This document shows positions 1-7,807 of a stretch of DNA of 64,000 bases, in pieces. The stretch lies in NCBI RefSeq assembly GCF_900199205.1, contig NZ_OBMJ01000001.1:5511001-5575000 (forward strand), in the 5' to 3' direction. This stretch comes from Streptomyces sp. 1331.2. GTDB lineage: Bacteria; Actinomycetota; Actinomycetes; Streptomycetales; Streptomycetaceae. Positions within the stretch are counted from its first letter, which is position 1; the number at the start of each line of letters is the position of its first letter. A program made the position numbers and the translations under genes. The notes under the pieces are model-generated. The model made no database searches. It saw only the letters and a program-made list of their open reading frames with translations, and was not told where the DNA came from.

Positions 1-597
1 GAACAGCTGCCGGGACAGGGACTGCTCGCTCGCCGACAGCGGACCGGTGACGGCGGCGAACACCGCGTGGGTGCCGCACTCGGCCAGCCCCACCACCCTG
101 GCCTGCGGGAACGCGCTCGCTCCGCGTCCCGACACATGGCGGCCGAAGAAGGCGTCGTTGGCCTCGGTGTCCGCCAGGTCCAGCGTGGTGCCGTCCACCG
201 CGACCAGGCGCCAGCGCCGGTACCAGGCCCCCGCTGTCCCGGGCACCGCCATCGGCCGACACACCCGCGCGAACAGCAACCGCAACGGCTCTGGACCCAG
301 CCGCCGACGGGCCCGGCCGATCGCGGCGGTCGTGGGCACCCGCCACGACCGCCGCCCGTCCCCGAGCCCCTCGCCCAGCACCCGGGCGACCTCTTCATAG
401 CCCTGCCCGAAGAACAGGCACATCGCCAGCACGAAGTACACGACCACCCGCGCCGGCAACAACCGGCTGCGTTTCTCGCCCCGCCCGGTCTCCGCGATCA
501 CCTCATCCACCAGACCCGGCGGAAACGCCCGGGTCAACACCCCGATCGCGATCCGGTCCGACAACCGCTCACCCGCAGGCGACTTGACCTGTCCCAC
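1..597 (-). CDS. IS4-family transposase, N-terminal part (cut by window edge)
   Basis: Reading the minus strand from a GTG at 597 gives 199 uninterrupted codons running off the left edge, so only the N-terminal part is present. It contains VVVYFVLAMCLFFGQGYEEV near residues 44-63, then WRVPTTAAIGRARRRLGPEP and an AVDGTTLDLADTEAN stretch, which resemble the N-terminal domain and first DDE aspartate region of IS4-family transposases seen in actinomycetes. The frame has no break here, so the copy could be functional. It lies 54 bp downstream of the gntR stop. The rest of the DDE triad and the far inverted repeat are outside the window, so completeness cannot be judged. Confidence 0.82.
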   Translation of the reverse strand, partial: MGQVKSPAGERLSDRIAIGVLTRAFPPGLVDEVIAETGRGEKRSRLLPARVVVYFVLAMCLFFGQGYEEVARVLGEGLGDGRRSWRVPTTAAIGRARRRLGPEPLRLLFARVCRPMAVPGTAGAWYRRWRLVAVDGTTLDLADTEANDAFFGRHVSGRGASAFPQARVVGLAECGTHAVFAAVTGPLSASEQSLSRQLF

Positions 598-651
598 CCT
601 CGCCACACCACAACCAACGAGACAGGGACACCAAAGTCACTGGCATTGGTC
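598..651. mobile_element. Probable terminal segment of the IS4-like element
   Basis: This 54-bp stretch lies between the transposase start and the gntR stop codon. It should hold the outer end of the insertion sequence; the AT-richer block around 620-650 is the likely inverted repeat. The gntR stop lies in CCTAGG at 651-656, so the insertion would be at or just beyond that stop. The partner end is outside the window, so repeat and target duplication cannot be confirmed. Confidence 0.4.
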
Positions 652-1023
652 CTAGGCCTCGGGGTAGGCCAGCCGCAGGGCGGTGACCACCGCGGCCAGG
701 GCGTCCGCGTGGGAGAGCCCGAGGCGGTCCGCGCGCTCGGCGTACTCGGTGGCGGCCGCGGCGGCCAGCCGGTGCGCGGTGTCCCCGGCGGCGGCGATCA
801 GCGTGCCGCGCCGGCCGTGGGTCTCCACCACCCCGTCGGCCTCCAGCTCCCGGTACGCCCGGGCGACGGTCCCGGCGGCCAGCCCCAGCTCCTCGGCCAG
901 GGCCCGTACGGTCGGCAGTCGCAGCCCGGCCGGCAGCTCGCCGGAGCGGGCCTGATCGGCGATCCGGGCGCGGATCTGCTCGTACGGGGGAGTGGCGGAG
1001 TCGGGGTCGACGGAGAGCTGCAC
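652..1023 (-). CDS. Short GntR-family transcriptional regulator (YtrA-like)
   Basis: A 123-residue protein starting at GTG 1023 with AGGAG just upstream. The N-terminal two thirds is a winged-helix GntR DNA-binding domain: PPYEQIRARIADQARSGELP, then LPTVRALAEELGLAAGTVAR and a YRELEADGVVETHGRRGT wing. The remaining ~45 residues are too short for a FadR/HutC/MocR effector domain, which fits the short YtrA-like subfamily that usually controls a neighbouring transporter operon. No such operon is visible; the IS4-like element lies directly downstream and may have separated the regulator from its targets. Only about 40 bp separate its start from the qcr terminator, so its promoter must lie there or it depends on readthrough. 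Confidence 0.85.
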   Translation of the reverse strand: MQLSVDPDSATPPYEQIRARIADQARSGELPAGLRLPTVRALAEELGLAAGTVARAYRELEADGVVETHGRRGTLIAAAGDTAHRLAAAAATEYAERADRLGLSHADALAAVVTALRLAYPEA

Positions 1024-1065
1024 GGGGGGCTCCTGGGGACATGGGCGGCTGCGGGGCCGGTGGAT

Positions 1066-1119
1066 GCGAAAAGGCCCGAGGGCCGCCGACCAGACGAACT
1101 CTGGTCGGCGGCCCTCGGG
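1066..1119 (-). terminator. Intrinsic terminator of the qcrCAB operon
   Basis: A perfect 19-bp inverted repeat (1075-1093 with 1101-1119) with a 7-nt loop is followed on the minus strand by TTTT at 1072-1069. It lies 22 bp beyond the qcrB stop. Confidence 0.93.
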
Positions 1120-1141
1120 GTGACGCGGGGTGCGTACGGGA

Positions 1142-2800
1142 TCAGTGGTGGCCGTGGCCGCTGGTGATCTCGTGGTGCTCCTCGGAGGTCGGCTTGGGGA
1201 TCTGGCCGCCCTCGCCGTAGAAGCCGCGGGACAGCTTGGCCCGGGTGCGGGTGAGGACGCCGGCCTTGCGGGCCACGCCGTTCTCGTCCGTCTGGGCCGG
1301 CAGCTCGACCGGCTGGTTCTGCTCGTGCGCGGTGAGCTTGAACAGGTCCTTCTGCGGCAGCTGGGCGTGCACCTCGATGAACTCGCCGTGCGGCAGGCGC
1401 TTGATGACGCCCGTCTCGCGGCCGTGCAGCACCTTCTCCTTGTCACGGCGCTGGAGGCCGAGGCACCAGCGCTTGGTGACGATGAAGGTGATGACCGGCA
1501 CCACGAAGAAGCCGACGCGCACGAAGTAGGTGATCGAGTTCAGCGACAGGTGGAAGTGCGTGGCGAACAGGTCGTTGCCACCACCGATCAGCAGCACCAG
1601 GTACAGGCTGATCCAGGCGGCGCCCAGGCCGGTGCGGACCGGGGCGTTGCGCGGGCGGTCCAGGATGTGGTGCTCGCGCTTGTCGCCGGTGATCCAGCCC
1701 TCGATGAACGGGTAGACCGCGATGGCGACCAGGACCAGCGGGAAGATCATCAGCGGGATGAAGACACCCAGGTTCAGGGTGTGGCCCCACAGGCTGATCT
1801 CCCAGCCCGGCATGACGCGGATCAGACCCTCGGAGAAGCCCATGTACCAGTCCGGCTGGGCGTCCGTGGAGACCTGGTCCGGGCGGTACGGGCCGTAGGC
1901 CCAGATCGGGTTGATCGAGGCGATCGCCGAGATGGCGGCGATGATGCCGAAGACCAGGAAGAAGAAGCCACCGGCCTTGGCCATGTAGACCGGCATCAGC
2001 GGCATGCCGACGACGTTCTTCTCGGTCTTGCCCGGGCCCGCCCACTGGGTGTGCTTGTGGTAGAAGACCAGGATCAGGTGCGCGACCAGCAGGCCGAGCA
2101 TGATGCCGGGGATCAGCAGCACGTGGATGGTGAAGAACCGCGGGATGATGTCGTGCCCGGGGAACTCGCCGCCGTACAGGAACATCTGGATGTACGTGCC
2201 GATCAGCGGGACGGCGAGGATCGCGCCTTCCATGAAGCGGATACCGGTGCCGGAGAGCAGGTCGTCGGGCAGCGAGTAGCCGAAGAAGCCGTCGAACATG
2301 CCCAGGACCAGCAGCAGGAAGCCGAAGACCCAGTTGATCTCGCGCGGCTTGCGGAACGCGCCGGTGAAGAACACGCGCATCATGTGCACGAGCATCGCGG
2401 CGACGAAGACCAGCGCGGCCCAGTGGTGGATCTGACGGATCAGCAGGCCGCCGCGGACCTCGAAGCTGATGTCGAGCGTCGACGCGTAGGCCTCGGACAT
2501 GCCGATGCCCTTGAGTGGGACGTACGACCCGTTGTAGATCACCTCGCCCATGGAGGGCTTGAAGAACAGCGTCAGGTAGACGCCGGTCAGGATGATGATG
2601 ACGAACGAGTAGAGGCAGATCTCGCCCAGCATGAAGGACCAGTGGTCCGGGAAGATCTTCCGCAGGTTGGCCTTGGCCAGGGAGTAGATCCCCAGCCGGC
2701 CGTCCGTCCAGTCAGCCGCGGCCTCCCACTTGTTGGCGGGCTTGGCGCGCGTGCTGGAGGGCTTGGCGGCACCGGTCGTGGTGCTGCTCGCGCTACTCAT
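1142..2800 (-). CDS. qcrB: Cytochrome bc1 complex cytochrome b subunit QcrB
   Basis: A 552-residue integral membrane protein and the quinol-oxidising core of the actinobacterial bc1 complex, which passes electrons from menaquinol to cytochrome c within a bc1-aa3 supercomplex. Visible are the multi-helix cytochrome b core, heme-ligand histidines in LLIRQIHHWAAL and in the HVLLIPGIMLGLLVAHL helix, and a PDWYMGF segment matching the Qo-site PEWY-type motif. Like other actinobacterial QcrB proteins it has a long charged C-terminal extension (about residues 420-552), ending His-rich. Its ATG overlaps the qcrA stop (ATGA), so it is translationally coupled as last gene of qcrC-qcrA-qcrB, followed by a strong terminator. 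Confidence 0.98.
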   Translation of the reverse strand: MSSASSTTTGAAKPSSTRAKPANKWEAAADWTDGRLGIYSLAKANLRKIFPDHWSFMLGEICLYSFVIIILTGVYLTLFFKPSMGEVIYNGSYVPLKGIGMSEAYASTLDISFEVRGGLLIRQIHHWAALVFVAAMLVHMMRVFFTGAFRKPREINWVFGFLLLVLGMFDGFFGYSLPDDLLSGTGIRFMEGAILAVPLIGTYIQMFLYGGEFPGHDIIPRFFTIHVLLIPGIMLGLLVAHLILVFYHKHTQWAGPGKTEKNVVGMPLMPVYMAKAGGFFFLVFGIIAAISAIASINPIWAYGPYRPDQVSTDAQPDWYMGFSEGLIRVMPGWEISLWGHTLNLGVFIPLMIFPLVLVAIAVYPFIEGWITGDKREHHILDRPRNAPVRTGLGAAWISLYLVLLIGGGNDLFATHFHLSLNSITYFVRVGFFVVPVITFIVTKRWCLGLQRRDKEKVLHGRETGVIKRLPHGEFIEVHAQLPQKDLFKLTAHEQNQPVELPAQTDENGVARKAGVLTRTRAKLSRGFYGEGGQIPKPTSEEHHEITSGHGHH

Positions 2801-3861
2801 CGAGCACGCTCCCAGAAGCTCGGGCCGACAGGCTCCTTGAAGTCGCCGGTGGCGACCAGGTTGCCCTTCTCGTCAGTGGTGATCTTCAGCTGCGGCAGCG
2901 GGTGGCCGGCCGGGCCGAAGATGACGCGCGCGCCGTCCGCCAGGTCGAAGGTCGACTGGTGGCAGGGGCAGAGCGCGTGGTGGGTCTGCTGCTCGTACAG
3001 GCTGATCGGGCAGCCGACGTGGGTGCAGATCTTGGAGTAGGCGAGGATGCCCTCGAAGCCCAGCTCCTTGGACTTGTCGTCCTTGATGTCCTCGGGCGCG
3101 ATGCGGACGAGCATCAGGGCGTCCTTGGCGATCCGCTGCTGGAAGTCCTCGCTGTGCGTGGACAGGCCCTCCGGCATGGCGAAGGTCAGCGAGCCGACGA
3201 CGATGTCCTCGGGCTTCATCGGCTGCATGGTGCTCATGTTGATGAGGGACAGCGGCTTGGTCGCCGTCGCCTCCTTCCAGCCGGTCTCCTGGAGCTTCTT
3301 CTCCGGGAGCGGGCCGAGGTCGCGGAGCAGGACCACGCCGGAGAGCGGGACCAGCGCCATCGAGCCGATGAGCGTGTTGCGGATCATCTTGCGGCGGCCG
3401 AAACCGGACTCGGCGGCACCGGTCTTGAACTGCTCGATGACGTCCGCGCGGACCTCGTCGTCAGCCTCGATCGGGTGACGCTCGGCCGGCAGCTCGACGT
3501 CCGACATCAGGGTGCGGGCCCAGTGGACCGCGCCCGCGCCGATCATGAAGAGGGCGACGCCCAGGGTCAGGCCGAGCGCGAAGTTCAGCGCGCTGACGTG
3601 GCCCAGCGGGAAGATGTAGACGATCTTGTCCGGGTCGATGGCCACGTACGAGGCGATGAAGCCGATGGTGGCGAGCATCGAGATCACGAACATCAGCGAC
3701 ACCTGGCGCTCGGCCCGCTGGGCGGCCCGCTCGTCGATGTCGGTGCGCCGGGGCTCGTGGGCCGGCAGACCCGGGTCGGCGAACGGGTCGCCGTGGTGGG
3801 CCACCTCGCCGGCGGAGCCGTGGGACTCCGGGAGCTTCTCTTCTGACATGTCGTGGCTCAT
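2797..3861 (-). CDS. qcrA: Cytochrome bc1 complex Rieske iron-sulfur subunit QcrA
   Basis: 354 residues. The N-terminal half has three predicted membrane helices, the actinobacterial form, instead of the single helix of mitochondrial Rieske proteins. The C-terminal Rieske domain carries CTHVGC at 279-284 and CPCH at 298-301: Cys279/His281 and Cys298/His301 ligate the 2Fe-2S cluster, and Cys284/Cys300 would form the stabilising disulfide. It accepts electrons from menaquinol and hands them to QcrC. The start overlaps the qcrC stop by ATGA and its own stop overlaps the qcrB start, so all three subunits are coupled. Confidence 0.98.
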   Translation of the reverse strand: MSHDMSEEKLPESHGSAGEVAHHGDPFADPGLPAHEPRRTDIDERAAQRAERQVSLMFVISMLATIGFIASYVAIDPDKIVYIFPLGHVSALNFALGLTLGVALFMIGAGAVHWARTLMSDVELPAERHPIEADDEVRADVIEQFKTGAAESGFGRRKMIRNTLIGSMALVPLSGVVLLRDLGPLPEKKLQETGWKEATATKPLSLINMSTMQPMKPEDIVVGSLTFAMPEGLSTHSEDFQQRIAKDALMLVRIAPEDIKDDKSKELGFEGILAYSKICTHVGCPISLYEQQTHHALCPCHQSTFDLADGARVIFGPAGHPLPQLKITTDEKGNLVATGDFKEPVGPSFWERAR

Positions 3862-4667
3862 GACTTCTTGGCCTTGGTGGTGTGGGCGGCGACCCAGATC
3901 GCGACCGCGATGAGCGTGCCGAGGCCGAAGATCCAGCCGAACAGACCCTCGGTCACCGGACCGAGGCTGCCGAGCGTGAGACCACCGGGGTTGGGCTCAT
4001 CGGAGGTGGTGTGGCGGACGAAGGCCACGATCTGCTTCTTCTGCTCCTCGGGCATGGTGGTGTCCGGGAACGACGGCATGTTCTGCGGGCCGGTCTGCAT
4101 GGCCTCGTAGATGTGCTTGGCGTCCACGCCCTCCAGCGACGGGGCGTACTTGCCCTTGGTCAGGGCACCACCCTGGCCGGCGAAGTTGTGGCACTGGGCG
4201 CAGTTGGTGCGGAACAGCTCGCCACCCTTGGAGATGTCGTCGGGGTTGGTCGAGGTGTACTGCTCCTCCTTCGGGGTCACCGGGCCGGGACCGAGGGAGG
4301 CGACGAAGGCGGCGAGCTGGTCGATCTCGGCCTGCGTGTAGATGTTCTTCTTGCGCGGCACCTGGGCGCCGGGCTGCTGGGCCGGCATGCGGCCGGTGCC
4401 GACCTGGAAGTCGACGGAGGCGGAGCCGACGCCGACCAGGCTGGGACCGTCGCTGCCGCCCTGGCCGTTCAGGCCGTGGCAGGAGGAGCAGCCCACGGCG
4501 AAGAGCTTCTTGCCCTCATCGATCGCGAGCGACTGCGCGGCGACGTCGGCCTGCGCCTTGTCGGCGGGCGCGAACGCGGCGTACAGCCCCCCGGTTGCCG
4601 CCAGGGCGAGAAGTAGGACGACCAGCGCCGCCAATGGGTGGCGCCGTCGTGCGGAGAGCTTTTTCAC
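3858..4667 (-). CDS. qcrC: Cytochrome bc1 complex diheme cytochrome c subunit QcrC
   Basis: 269 residues with an uncleaved N-terminal signal anchor (about residues 11-32) and a C-terminal helix before HTTKAKKS. There are two class I cytochrome c domains, CSSCH at 60-64 and CAQCH at 156-160, each followed by Met-containing segments (GRMPAQ; NMPSFPDTTM) that can supply the sixth heme ligand. The diheme QcrC is the actinobacterial replacement for cytochrome c1 plus soluble cytochrome c and passes electrons directly to the aa3 oxidase. First gene of qcrCAB. About 190 bp separate it from ctaE upstream, so the operon may have its own promoter there or be read from ctaE. Confidence 0.98.
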   Translation of the reverse strand: MKKLSARRRHPLAALVVLLLALAATGGLYAAFAPADKAQADVAAQSLAIDEGKKLFAVGCSSCHGLNGQGGSDGPSLVGVGSASVDFQVGTGRMPAQQPGAQVPRKKNIYTQAEIDQLAAFVASLGPGPVTPKEEQYTSTNPDDISKGGELFRTNCAQCHNFAGQGGALTKGKYAPSLEGVDAKHIYEAMQTGPQNMPSFPDTTMPEEQKKQIVAFVRHTTSDEPNPGGLTLGSLGPVTEGLFGWIFGLGTLIAVAIWVAAHTTKAKKS

Positions 4668-4854
4668 GGAATAACCCCGGTGTCAGGATCTGGTCGACTG
4701 GTGGGTGCACCCGGCGGCCGGTCTGGCCGGCACGAGGCTGCCTGTCTAGGGCTGCGCGCGCGGTCGGTCGGTGGGAGCGTCGGCACCGGCAGAAGCGGCC
4801 CGTCGCCGGTGAGGGCGGGGGCCGCAGCCGGTGGCCAGCGACCTGATCAGCTGG

Positions 4855-5475
4855 TTACTTGATCAGGTAGATGGTCGCGAACAGGCCGATCCACACGACG
4901 TCGACGAAGTGCCAGTAGTACGACACGACGATCGCGGCGGTGGCCTGCTCGTGCGTGAAGCGCTTGGCTGCGTACGTCCGTCCCAGGACCAGCAGGAAGG
5001 CGATCAGACCACCCGTCACGTGCAGGCCGTGGAAGCCGGTGGTGAGGTAGAACACCGTGCCGTACGGGTCGGAGGACAGCGACAGGCCGTCCTCCTTGAC
5101 CAGCGCGGTGTACTCGTACACCTGGCCGCCGATGAAGATCGCGCCCATTGCGAACGTGAGGATGAACCACGCCCGAAGCTTCTTCACGTCACCGCGCTCG
5201 GCAGCGAACACACCGAGCTGGCAGGTCAGCGAGGAGAGCACCAGGATCGTGGTGTTGACCGAGGAGAAGGGCACGTTGAGCGCGTGGGCCTTCTCGGTCC
5301 AGAACTCGGCTCCCTTGACGGAGCGGAGCGTGAAGTACATCGCGAAGAGGGCCGCGAAGAACATCAACTCGGAACTGAGCCAGACGATCGTTCCGACGCT
5401 GACCATGTTCGGCCGGTTGACCGATCCGTGCGCGTGCCCGGTTTCTACTGCTGTTGCTGTCGCCACGACGGACAT
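4855..5475 (-). CDS. ctaE: Cytochrome c oxidase (aa3) subunit III CtaE
   Basis: 206 residues with five predicted membrane helices and typical subunit III segments: the WLSSELMFFAALFAMYFTLR helix carrying the conserved Glu, and the late GFHGLHVTGG and YYWHFVDVVW motifs. Subunit III supports the proton-pumping subunit I. ctaC, ctaD and ctaF are not in this window and are expected elsewhere. Placement directly upstream of qcrCAB on the same strand is the usual actinobacterial arrangement and reflects bc1-aa3 supercomplex assembly. The ATG at 5475 is the first plausible start, after a short acidic N-terminus. Confidence 0.97.
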   Translation of the reverse strand: MSVVATATAVETGHAHGSVNRPNMVSVGTIVWLSSELMFFAALFAMYFTLRSVKGAEFWTEKAHALNVPFSSVNTTILVLSSLTCQLGVFAAERGDVKKLRAWFILTFAMGAIFIGGQVYEYTALVKEDGLSLSSDPYGTVFYLTTGFHGLHVTGGLIAFLLVLGRTYAAKRFTHEQATAAIVVSYYWHFVDVVWIGLFATIYLIK

Positions 5476-5870
5476 TATGTCGGTCCCTTATTCCGTCTTC
5501 ACGCCGGGGGGTGTCCCTCGGAGTGTCCGGTGCGTGCGGTATGCCCGCTTGGGGGGCGGCGGGGTGTCCGTACGGCGGCTGAGCAGCCGCGTGTCCCTTT
5601 TCTGACGGTTCCTCGGAGTGCTCGCGACCCCGTTGCCCGGCGCGTCGTTGCCCGGTCGGAGTAGCCGCGGGAGGTAGGGGGGAGCGGGCCGCGTCGGCCG
5701 TACGGGTGGACCGGGCCGGGTCGGGTGACGCGCCGTCCTCCAGGCGGGTGAGCCCGGGGCGCGGCGGCTTGAGAAGGAACGTGTCCGAGGGGGGCTCGGC
5801 GGGCGGTGATCGGGAGTAGCATCCGGATCAGGCGAACGTGGTCCGGATCACACTTGAGGGAGCAGGGTCC
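5476..5870. other. Divergent intergenic region ctaE / receiver-like gene
   Basis: 395 bp without a credible gene. It must hold the ctaE promoter (minus) and that of the gene at 5871 (plus). For the latter, TAGCAT at 5817-5822 is a possible -10 box. Immediately downstream are two copies of TCCGGATCA (5822-5830 and 5842-5850) spaced 20 bp apart, a possible operator. No riboswitch-like structure was recognised. Confidence 0.5.
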
Positions 5871-6296
5871 ATGGCGTACACCACCGATGAGACGCTCACC
5901 GTCCTCGTCTACAGCGACGACCGCAACACCCGCGAGCAGGTGCTGACGGCGCTCGGCCGCCGGCCGGCCGAGGATCTTCCGGAGCTGTCCTACCTGGAGT
6001 GCGCGACCACCCCCGCGGTGCTCAAGGCGCTGGAGAAGGGCGGCGTGGACCTCTGCGTGCTGGACGGCGAGGCGGTGCCGGCCGGCGGGCTGGGGCTCGG
6101 GCGCCAGCTCAAGGACGAGATCTACGGCTGCCCGCCGGTGCTGGTGCTGATCGGCCGGCCGCAGGACTCCTGGCTCGCCGCCTGGAGCCGGGCCGACGCT
6201 GCGATCTCCCACCCGGTGGAGCCGGTGGCGCTGGCCGACGCGGTCGCCACCCTGCTGCGGGCACGGCTGGCGAAGCGGGCTCCGGTGGCCCGCTGA
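5871..6296 (+). CDS. Receiver-domain-like protein, function unknown
   Basis: 141 residues starting at ATG 5871 behind GAGGGAG; a longer reading from 5838 lacks a better ribosome site. The fold looks like a stand-alone CheY/receiver domain: TVLVYSDDRNTREQVLTALG (strand 1 and acidic pair), then GGVDLCVLDGEAVPAGGLGL where the phosphoacceptor Asp would lie, then PVLVLIGRPQDSWLAAWSRA. The usual C-terminal Lys is not clear (AAISHPVEPV in place of a K-P motif), so phosphorylation is uncertain. No output domain is present. A homologue commonly lies between ctaE and trpD in Streptomyces. The role is unknown; it may be a signalling adaptor. Confidence 0.78.
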   Translation: MAYTTDETLTVLVYSDDRNTREQVLTALGRRPAEDLPELSYLECATTPAVLKALEKGGVDLCVLDGEAVPAGGLGLGRQLKDEIYGCPPVLVLIGRPQDSWLAAWSRADAAISHPVEPVALADAVATLLRARLAKRAPVAR

Positions 6297-6414
6297 GCAG
6301 TGGTGTTTCACTACTAGAGAAGGGGACCCGGCGGTTCCCGGTCGCTCGATAGGCTGGCTCCATCCGTACGGACGTCCCCCGCCGAGCGGGGAACCGACAA
6401 CAGTGGAGTCAGCC

Positions 6415-7491
6415 ATGGTGAACGTGAACCCTGCGAACGGCGGTAGCGACCCCGTGCAGGTGGTCCGCACCTGGCCGGACCTCCTGGCGGCGCTGTTGAA
6501 GGGGGAGGACCTCGACCGCGCCTCCACCGCCTGGGCGATGGACCGGATCATGAGCGGCGAGGCCTCGCCCGTCCAGGTGGCCGGCTTCATGATCGCGCTG
6601 CGGGCCAAGGGCGAGACGGTCGACGAGGTCACCGGTCTGGTGGACGCGATGTACGAGCACGCCGAGCCGCTGGACATCCCCGGCCCGGCGGTGGACATCG
6701 TCGGCACCGGCGGCGACCGGGCGAAGACCGTCAACATCTCCACCATGTCGGCGATCGTCGCGGCGGCGGCCGGCGTCAAGGTGGTCAAGCACGGCAACCG
6801 GGCCGCCTCCTCCTCCAGCGGGTCCTCGGACGTGCTGGAGAAGCTGGGCGTGGCACTGGACCTCTCCGCCCGGCGGGTCGCCGAGGTGGCCGAGGAGGTC
6901 GGGCTCACCTTCTGCTTCGCGGCGAAGTTCCACCCCTCCATGCGGCACGCCGCCACCGCCCGGCGCGACCTCGGGGTGCCGACCGCCTTCAACATCCTCG
7001 GTCCGCTCACCAACCCGGCCAAGGTCACCGCCCACGCCATCGGCTGCTTCGACACCCGGCTGGCCGGGCTGATCGCCGGGGTGCTCGCCCGACGCGGCTC
7101 GACGGCGCTGGTGTTCCGCGGTGACGACGGGCTGGACGAGCTGACCATCACCACCACCTCGCGGGTCTGGGTGGTGCGTGACGGGGCGGTCACCGAGACC
7201 ACCTTCGACCCGCGGGACGTCGGCATCGAGCTGGTCGGCATCGAGACGCTGCGCGGCGGGGACCCGGCGTACAACGCCGAGGTCGCGCGCCGGCTGCTGG
7301 CGGGGGAGCGCGGGCCGGTGCGGGACGCCGTCCTGCTGAACACCGCGGCGGCCCTGGTCGCGCGCGACCTCGGCGACGCACCGCTGACGCAACAGCTCGC
7401 GGCGGGCATGGCGCGGGCCGCGGAGGCCATCGACTCCGGTGCCGCGCAGGACCAGCTGCGGCGCTGGTCGGAAGCCACCAGCCGGAACTGA
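6415..7491 (+). CDS. trpD: Anthranilate phosphoribosyltransferase
   Basis: 358 residues. It transfers phosphoribose from PRPP to anthranilate, the second step of the tryptophan branch. Signatures in order: the N-terminal helical domain with AWAMDRIMSGEASPVQVAGF, the glycine loop VDIVGTGGDRAKTVNIST that binds PRPP, VKHGNRAASS, ARRDLGVPTAFNILGPLTNP, and GDDGLDELT for Mg-PRPP binding. The ATG at 6415 is preferred to the in-frame GTG at 6403 because GGAG sits 6 bp upstream. It is monocistronic, separate from trpEG at 31996-33933, which is typical of Streptomyces where trp genes are dispersed. A hairpin terminator follows at once. Confidence 0.97.
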   Translation: MVNVNPANGGSDPVQVVRTWPDLLAALLKGEDLDRASTAWAMDRIMSGEASPVQVAGFMIALRAKGETVDEVTGLVDAMYEHAEPLDIPGPAVDIVGTGGDRAKTVNISTMSAIVAAAAGVKVVKHGNRAASSSSGSSDVLEKLGVALDLSARRVAEVAEEVGLTFCFAAKFHPSMRHAATARRDLGVPTAFNILGPLTNPAKVTAHAIGCFDTRLAGLIAGVLARRGSTALVFRGDDGLDELTITTTSRVWVVRDGAVTETTFDPRDVGIELVGIETLRGGDPAYNAEVARRLLAGERGPVRDAVLLNTAAALVARDLGDAPLTQQLAAGMARAAEAIDSGAAQDQLRRWSEATSRN

Positions 7492-7502
7492 AGCGGCAGT
7501 CG

Positions 7503-7534
7503 GGAGCCCGTACCGGTACGCCGGTGCGGGCTCC
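7503..7534 (+). terminator. Terminator downstream of trpD
   Basis: A 14-bp stem (7503-7516 with 7521-7534, one G-U pair) capped by a TACG tetraloop of the stable UNCG class lies 11 bp past the trpD stop. There is no U-tract, as is common in high-GC actinomycetes. Confidence 0.75.
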
Positions 7535-7599
7535 TCGGCGTGCCCGGGCGTACCGGAGGCGAGCGGGCCGGAGGCGCTGTCCGGATGGTGGATGCCCGT

Positions 7600-7628
7600 T
7601 TGACCACCCGCTGGACGCGACCTAGAGT
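7600..7628 (+). promoter_or_regulatory. Promoter driving the SAM-IV riboswitch transcript
   Basis: TTGACC at 7600-7605 and TAGAGT at 7623-7628 with a 17-bp spacer match the housekeeping sigma factor (HrdB-type) consensus. Transcription would start around 7635, just before the riboswitch. Confidence 0.78.
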
Positions 7629-7636
7629 TTCCGGCA

Positions 7637-7755
7637 GGTCATGAGTGACAGCGTCAAGCCCCAGCTTGCTGTCCGGCAACCCTCCGTCCGTGGCGGGGTG
7701 CCCTGGGTGAGGACCGGGTCGCCACGGCAAACCGTCCGTGCGGCAAGCGCGGACG
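7637..7755 (+). ncRNA. SAM-IV riboswitch
   Basis: The sequence follows the SAM-IV consensus of Actinomycetales: GGTCATGAGTG at its 5' end, GTCAAGCCCCAGCTTGCTG, CCGGCAACCCTCC, then GGGGTGCCCTGGGTGA, and the distal pseudoknot block GCGGCAAGCGCGG at 7740-7752. The class binds S-adenosylmethionine and represses sulfur or methionine genes when SAM is plentiful. It lies in the leader of the class V aminotransferase at 7808. The preceding promoter places the transcription start only a few bases upstream, so the whole aptamer is transcribed. Confidence 0.93.
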
Positions 7756-7773
7756 CCCGACGATGAGCACTCC

Positions 7774-7792
7774 CGGGGGTCCCTTACCCCCG
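7774..7792 (+). promoter_or_regulatory. Hairpin abutting the ribosome site, candidate expression platform
   Basis: A 7-bp perfect stem (7774-7780 with 7786-7792) with a 5-nt loop ends exactly where the AAGGAG ribosome site (7793-7798) begins. Coming directly after the SAM-IV aptamer, it may be the element whose formation changes ribosome access. This is inferred from position only. Confidence 0.5.
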
Positions 7793-7807
7793 AAGGAGTG
7801 CATCCTC

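Noticed and set aside
5499..7730. A 743-codon open frame on the minus strand over the receiver-like gene and trpD
   Set aside because: It is antisense to trpD, Arg/Pro/Ser-rich, without ribosome site or domain; long antisense frames are common in DNA of this GC content.
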